A stretch of DNA of 22,290 nucleotides from Collodictyon triciliatum (Eukaryota; CRuMs). The stretch lies in contig JBHJMP010000628.1 of NCBI GenBank assembly GCA_043381765.1, positions 1-22,290 on the forward strand, read 5' to 3'. Shown here in pieces: positions 18,592-22,290 of this stretch. The stretch's first letter is position 1. Each line of letters starts with the position of its first letter. The notes below the pieces were generated by a model. That model ran no database searches, was not told where the DNA came from, and worked only from the letters and a program-made list of their open reading frames with translations. The position numbers and the translations under genes were made by a program.

Positions 18592-21500
18592 CTACACAAC
18601 GCTCTTCTTCACTAGTAAAGACTCTTTGCGGCCAGTCTTTAAGTCATAGCAGTTGCAAACAGAAAAGTTTGGAGAGTAGATGTGCATGGTGTATGCGTTG
18701 TTGCCCGACGTGTTGGCGCATCGGTGGATGGATTGGTCTAACCGGTTATGGGTTATGCACACGTTAGTTGGAGCAGTCATGGAGATAAGCCCAGGTTACA
18801 GCATCTCATGCTTGGCAGAAAAGAACATATTAATCATTCCCAAACTTACCAGGCACATATCTGACCTCGCCCTTGACATAAGTGTGGCTGCTGAATTCAA
18901 AAACCTCGGTGAAATCATCACTTTTGTAGAGTGTCTCTGTAAAGGAACCGTCCAAAACCTTGAACCATGAACGAGAGGCCCCGTGGTCGTGGATTCGGCT
19001 ACACGTTTTTTTGATAAAATTAAATAAAACATTTGTATGTGAATGTCTGTTGTACATCAGGATGTCTAGAAATAAAGTAATCAGTTTGAACTCAATAGCT
19101 ACCTTGATTGCCCAGTCTTCCACCCGTTGAGAAAGAGGACAAAGTTAGGATCGACTGCGACCAAATTACGGGTGTAAGAGGCTTCATCAAAGTGGCAGTA
19201 CGGAATTAACTCTTGCTCGTTGAGATTACACTTCTCCAATATGCGTGTAATTTTTTGAGGGCAAGGCGTCTTTGAGGAAAATGCATCCTTCAAAAGGTTC
19301 ACAAACCCCCATAGACTGGTGAATACCTATGATAGTTAATAGAATATCGTGTTACTTATCTTGTTTTGTTTAAAAAAAAAAATCTGAATGAGCATTAGAT
19401 ATGAATTACTCCAAGAAAAAAATAGATGCAAATTTACTACCTTGTCGCGGCATTGAATCTCGATTTTGAGTTGAGACAAAACATCCCTGCTCTCCGAGCG
19501 AAGGGATTGCTCAGAACAAAAGGAAACAGGGATATGGCATACTTTGACCTCCTGGTTGTGTCTGATATCTCGTTTTCCTGAACAATCAAGGTAAGGGGGC
19601 CAATATAGATGCAGGGATACAGACGTGGTCTCTTCAGAGTTTTCCATTTTATGCAGTCCCAAGGAACCTGGTTTTTTTATTTAGAATATGCAAGTGACAT
19701 TTAGGGAGAATATAATTCATTGACCGATTGAGCAGACACAAAGAAAAAATGAAGAAAGGTGATGGTGGGATTGCTGAAATCAGATAAAAATTAGAGTGAG
19801 ATGCAAAGAAAATATCGTGCCTACCATCTTCCAACACCACAGATTGCTCATTAGCTTTCAAAGGTATCTCAGAGAGTCTGGATTCATCTTCTCCATACTT
19901 TGACAGAGTTAGATTTCCTTCCAGAACACGCACGATGCATATCCTGTTGCACCCACCATGGTCATGAACGGGACTAATGAAGGATAGAGGGTTATCATAA
20001 AAAGGGTAAACACATCCCCAGTATTTAGATTTATGAATTAAACCACTCACGTCCCTTGTCTCTTGTTCCAGCAGTTCAACACGAGAGAGAAGTGCTCGTT
20101 TAGCGCAAGAAGGCTTCGTGTGTATTTGACATCACTGAAATGAACGTATTGCTCCCACTCCCTGTCATTTTTCAATTCGCTTTAGTATATTGCTTCTATC
20201 TTCAGGAGGAAGAATCAGCTCCTTTTTTTTTTTTTTTTTTGGTTAAAAATAGAATAAAAATGACTTTCGCGAGAAGCTCAAAGAGTCTAGAATTTCTCGA
20301 ATGCTTTCGACATTTAGCTGTGGTTGTTGGAATTCATGCAGCAGGATTCCTGCCAGGCTCTTGAGATTGGCCACTCTAATACTTTGCCACGATTCAAGTT
20401 CAGCCATAGGCAAGACACTAGAGTTCTATTAGTTCACAATTTCGTTAATATATTTTCGCAGGAAAAAAATTTGAAGAATCATGTTAAACAAAAAAATTCA
20501 AAGAGGAAAAGTGGTGATATGTTAAAAAAATGAAGAGAAAAAACCTCGGCGGACTTTGAGAAATAATCAGGTAAGTCAGCTGGGATGTCTTTGGCAAAGG
20601 TGAATTTAGAAGAATTGGCACACCTCACCGACACATTTCTTTTCAACCCACGCACAGGGTCATCCCAAATCTGAAGGCCAATGTTCAGTGTTAAAGCATC
20701 CCTCATACATCAATAATTTCAATCTATAGTATTTTCCTCTCTTGATTAAAAAAAAAAATAAGCTTGTGCATGAGCAGAAACCTACGTGACATGAGCTGAA
20801 TGGAGGGGAGTAGATATGGAGAGAGACCGTGGGTGTATCATTTCTCGGATTGGCCATTCTGTGGACTCCATACAAATCTAGCATTTGACATTTGAGCTTC
20901 TCAAACAAAAAAAAAAAGTACACTTTACTTTTTTTTCAGAATATTCCACTGTTTCAAGGCTAGTATAGTGCGGTATGCATATCAAAAGAGTTGGATACCC
21001 TTATATAAAAATTGAAATATAGCGGAAAATCAATAGTCTACCTCGCATGTAAGTTGCTTGGCCTGGAAAGAATGTATTGCATGATTTCACAGAAAGAGAA
21101 TCTTTCTCTCCGACCGTGTAAAGGGTTTCTTGCAACTCTCCTTGTAAAACTTTTACCCAGCAGCTGGAACCGGCATGGTCATGGATGGGACTATGGCAGA
21201 AGTAAATGCAAATGGAACTTATATTTCTGGGCATAAATCACATCAGGTTATCAACAAATCCATTCTGTGTATATATGATAAATGTCTGTGAACTTGCTCA
21301 AGATACCTCATTTGTCCCTTGTCCCAGCATAAAAGTAGGACAGTGAAATTTTCGTCATATCCGATCAAATTGCGTGTATATCGGCTGGTTTCAAAAGTCT
21401 GATATTGTTGCCAATCGCTATTCGATAAATTGATATGAGAAGGGAAAAGTTAATATAACATATATGTATAAAATACTTGTAAATAACTGCATATTCAACA

Positions 21501-22290
21501 TCCACCATTTTGCAAAAACTGATAGGAATATATATATTTTTAAAAAAAAACACGTCTTCATCAGAGTCAAGTATTTATGTCATGCAGTAACGTACCTTGA
21601 TTGAAGGCGAGTTGTCTCTAATATCTTCTTAACGCTGCGGATGACTTCATCAGAGTGGTGGAATGCAACACCAGTGTTCATCTTAACTGACCCCCGCAGG
21701 ACCTGGACAAGATCTTGCACGCTCATGTCCACAGAGGCGCCAGTACGGAGCAGTGAATGTATGTAATGGCCTTCTGAGTCGCAAACATTTGGGATTGCAT
21801 TTACAAATGGAATAACTTTAGATCCGTGCTATTATGATTGACAAAGGTTAGGTCAAGAATGATCGTCAAGGCATTACTGATGGCACTCTGGCTTTCGCGG
21901 ATTTATTGATGTATTGGATGGATAATAGACAAAAATAGATGATAATTAAGAAGGTGAGCTGAAGAATAAATTATGGTCACAGTTTCCTCGTGAAAAAAAT
22001 TGGGATGCATTCATTTTCTTTTAAAAAAATAGCTGAGATTCTTACGCTGTGTACACATTGAGTGTATGGCGGTGAGAATACATGAACAGATATTGCGATG
22101 TCGGACGTACTGGCGTTCTCGGTTTTGTGGAAACTGTTTGGATCTGACATAGTAATTAGTACCAGCAATTAAGTCTGGGAATTTCACCCCGATTGTATGT
22201 GACTGAAGGCCACAATATATTGAAACATATGAACGTCAATAATTCTGTCTCAAATATCTACACCAGACCTTCCATACAGATAGCCTGGCC
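18592..22290 (-). CDS. Tandem multi-domain cysteine dioxygenase (at least four CDO domains; 5' partial)
   Basis: Exons (minus): 22290-22269 (cut by the edge), 22143-22046, 21828-21596, 21417-21307, 21190-21042, 20877-20786, 20670-20545, 20425-20265, 20161-20051, 19973-19825, 19667-19441, 19326-19103, 18998-18850, 18737-18592 (TAG); 665 aa, all phases consistent. CDO converts cysteine plus O2 to cysteine sulfinate in the cytosol using Fe(II) held by three His. Domain A (C-terminal part): SFHKTEN, SVHVFSPPY. Domain B: SRYTRNLIG, SPIHDHAGSSCWVKVLQG, GVHRMAN, SLHIYSPPFSSC. Domain C: VKYTRSLLA, PVHDHGGCNRICIVRVLEG, GLHKMEN, SLHLYWPPY. Domain D: ASYTRNLVA, RIHDHGASRSWFKVLDG, SIHRCAN, TMHIYSPNF. B keeps every mammalian-type active-site residue: Arg, both His of HxH, the crosslinking Cys, third His, Ser-x-His-x-Tyr. 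D has Ser at the Cys position, A has Phe for the crosslinking Tyr, and C has a two-residue loop insertion. HDH exons are 149 nt in B, C and D. The start codon and any further domains lie beyond the right edge. Confidence 0.92.

Noticed and set aside
1-22290. Mobile elements, CRISPR arrays, tRNA or rRNA genes
   Set aside because: No terminal repeats, transposase or reverse transcriptase motifs, spaced direct repeats, or recognisable RNA gene structures were seen on either strand.

Overview
The window is nuclear DNA of an intron-rich eukaryote, most likely a protist. Genes are split into many short exons (15-330 nt) by small AT-rich introns with GT-AG ends. TAA, TAG and TGA are all read as stops, so the standard code fits. 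Introns and spacers carry long microsatellites and oligo-T/oligo-A tracts. I cannot name the lineage from the sequence. All spliced models below were built by hand by matching exon phases and family motifs.

Layout, left to right. (1) 217-8296, plus strand: two consecutive cyclic-nucleotide-regulated K+ channel units. The first enters from the left edge, starting in the S4-S5 region. The second is complete (S1-S6, GFGD filter, C-linker, CNBD, long disordered tail). A phase-compatible exon at 3710-3785 could fuse them into one polypeptide, like the pseudotetrameric CNGK channels. The connecting intron contains a 100-N assembly gap, and a stop at 3630-3632 allows a two-gene reading. (2) 8297-9096: convergent spacer. 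(3) 9097-14214, minus strand: a 23-exon tripartite DENN-domain gene (about 668 aa, probable Rab GEF), nearly invisible to ORF scanning. (4) 14215-16237: a polypyrimidine block, then a GC-richer stretch with four phase-compatible open blocks on the minus strand of unknown product. (5) 16238-17473, minus strand: an intronless secretory-type glycosyltransferase-like gene of 411 codons. (6) 17474-18591: spacer with TTTAG-type repeats. (7) 18592-22290, minus strand, running off the right edge: one spliced gene encoding at least four tandem cysteine dioxygenase (CDO) domains.

The most unusual item is the tandem CDO gene. Type I CDO is normally a single-domain enzyme of about 200 aa. Here three complete domains and the C-terminal part of a fourth lie in one reading frame, with repeated exon lengths (149, 149, 149 and 111, 111 nt) that show internal duplication, and with domain-specific changes at the Cys-Tyr cofactor positions. 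The tandem channel is second. No shared pathway between the genes is evident. The cluster looks like ordinary neighbouring eukaryotic genes, two of which grew by internal or tandem duplication.
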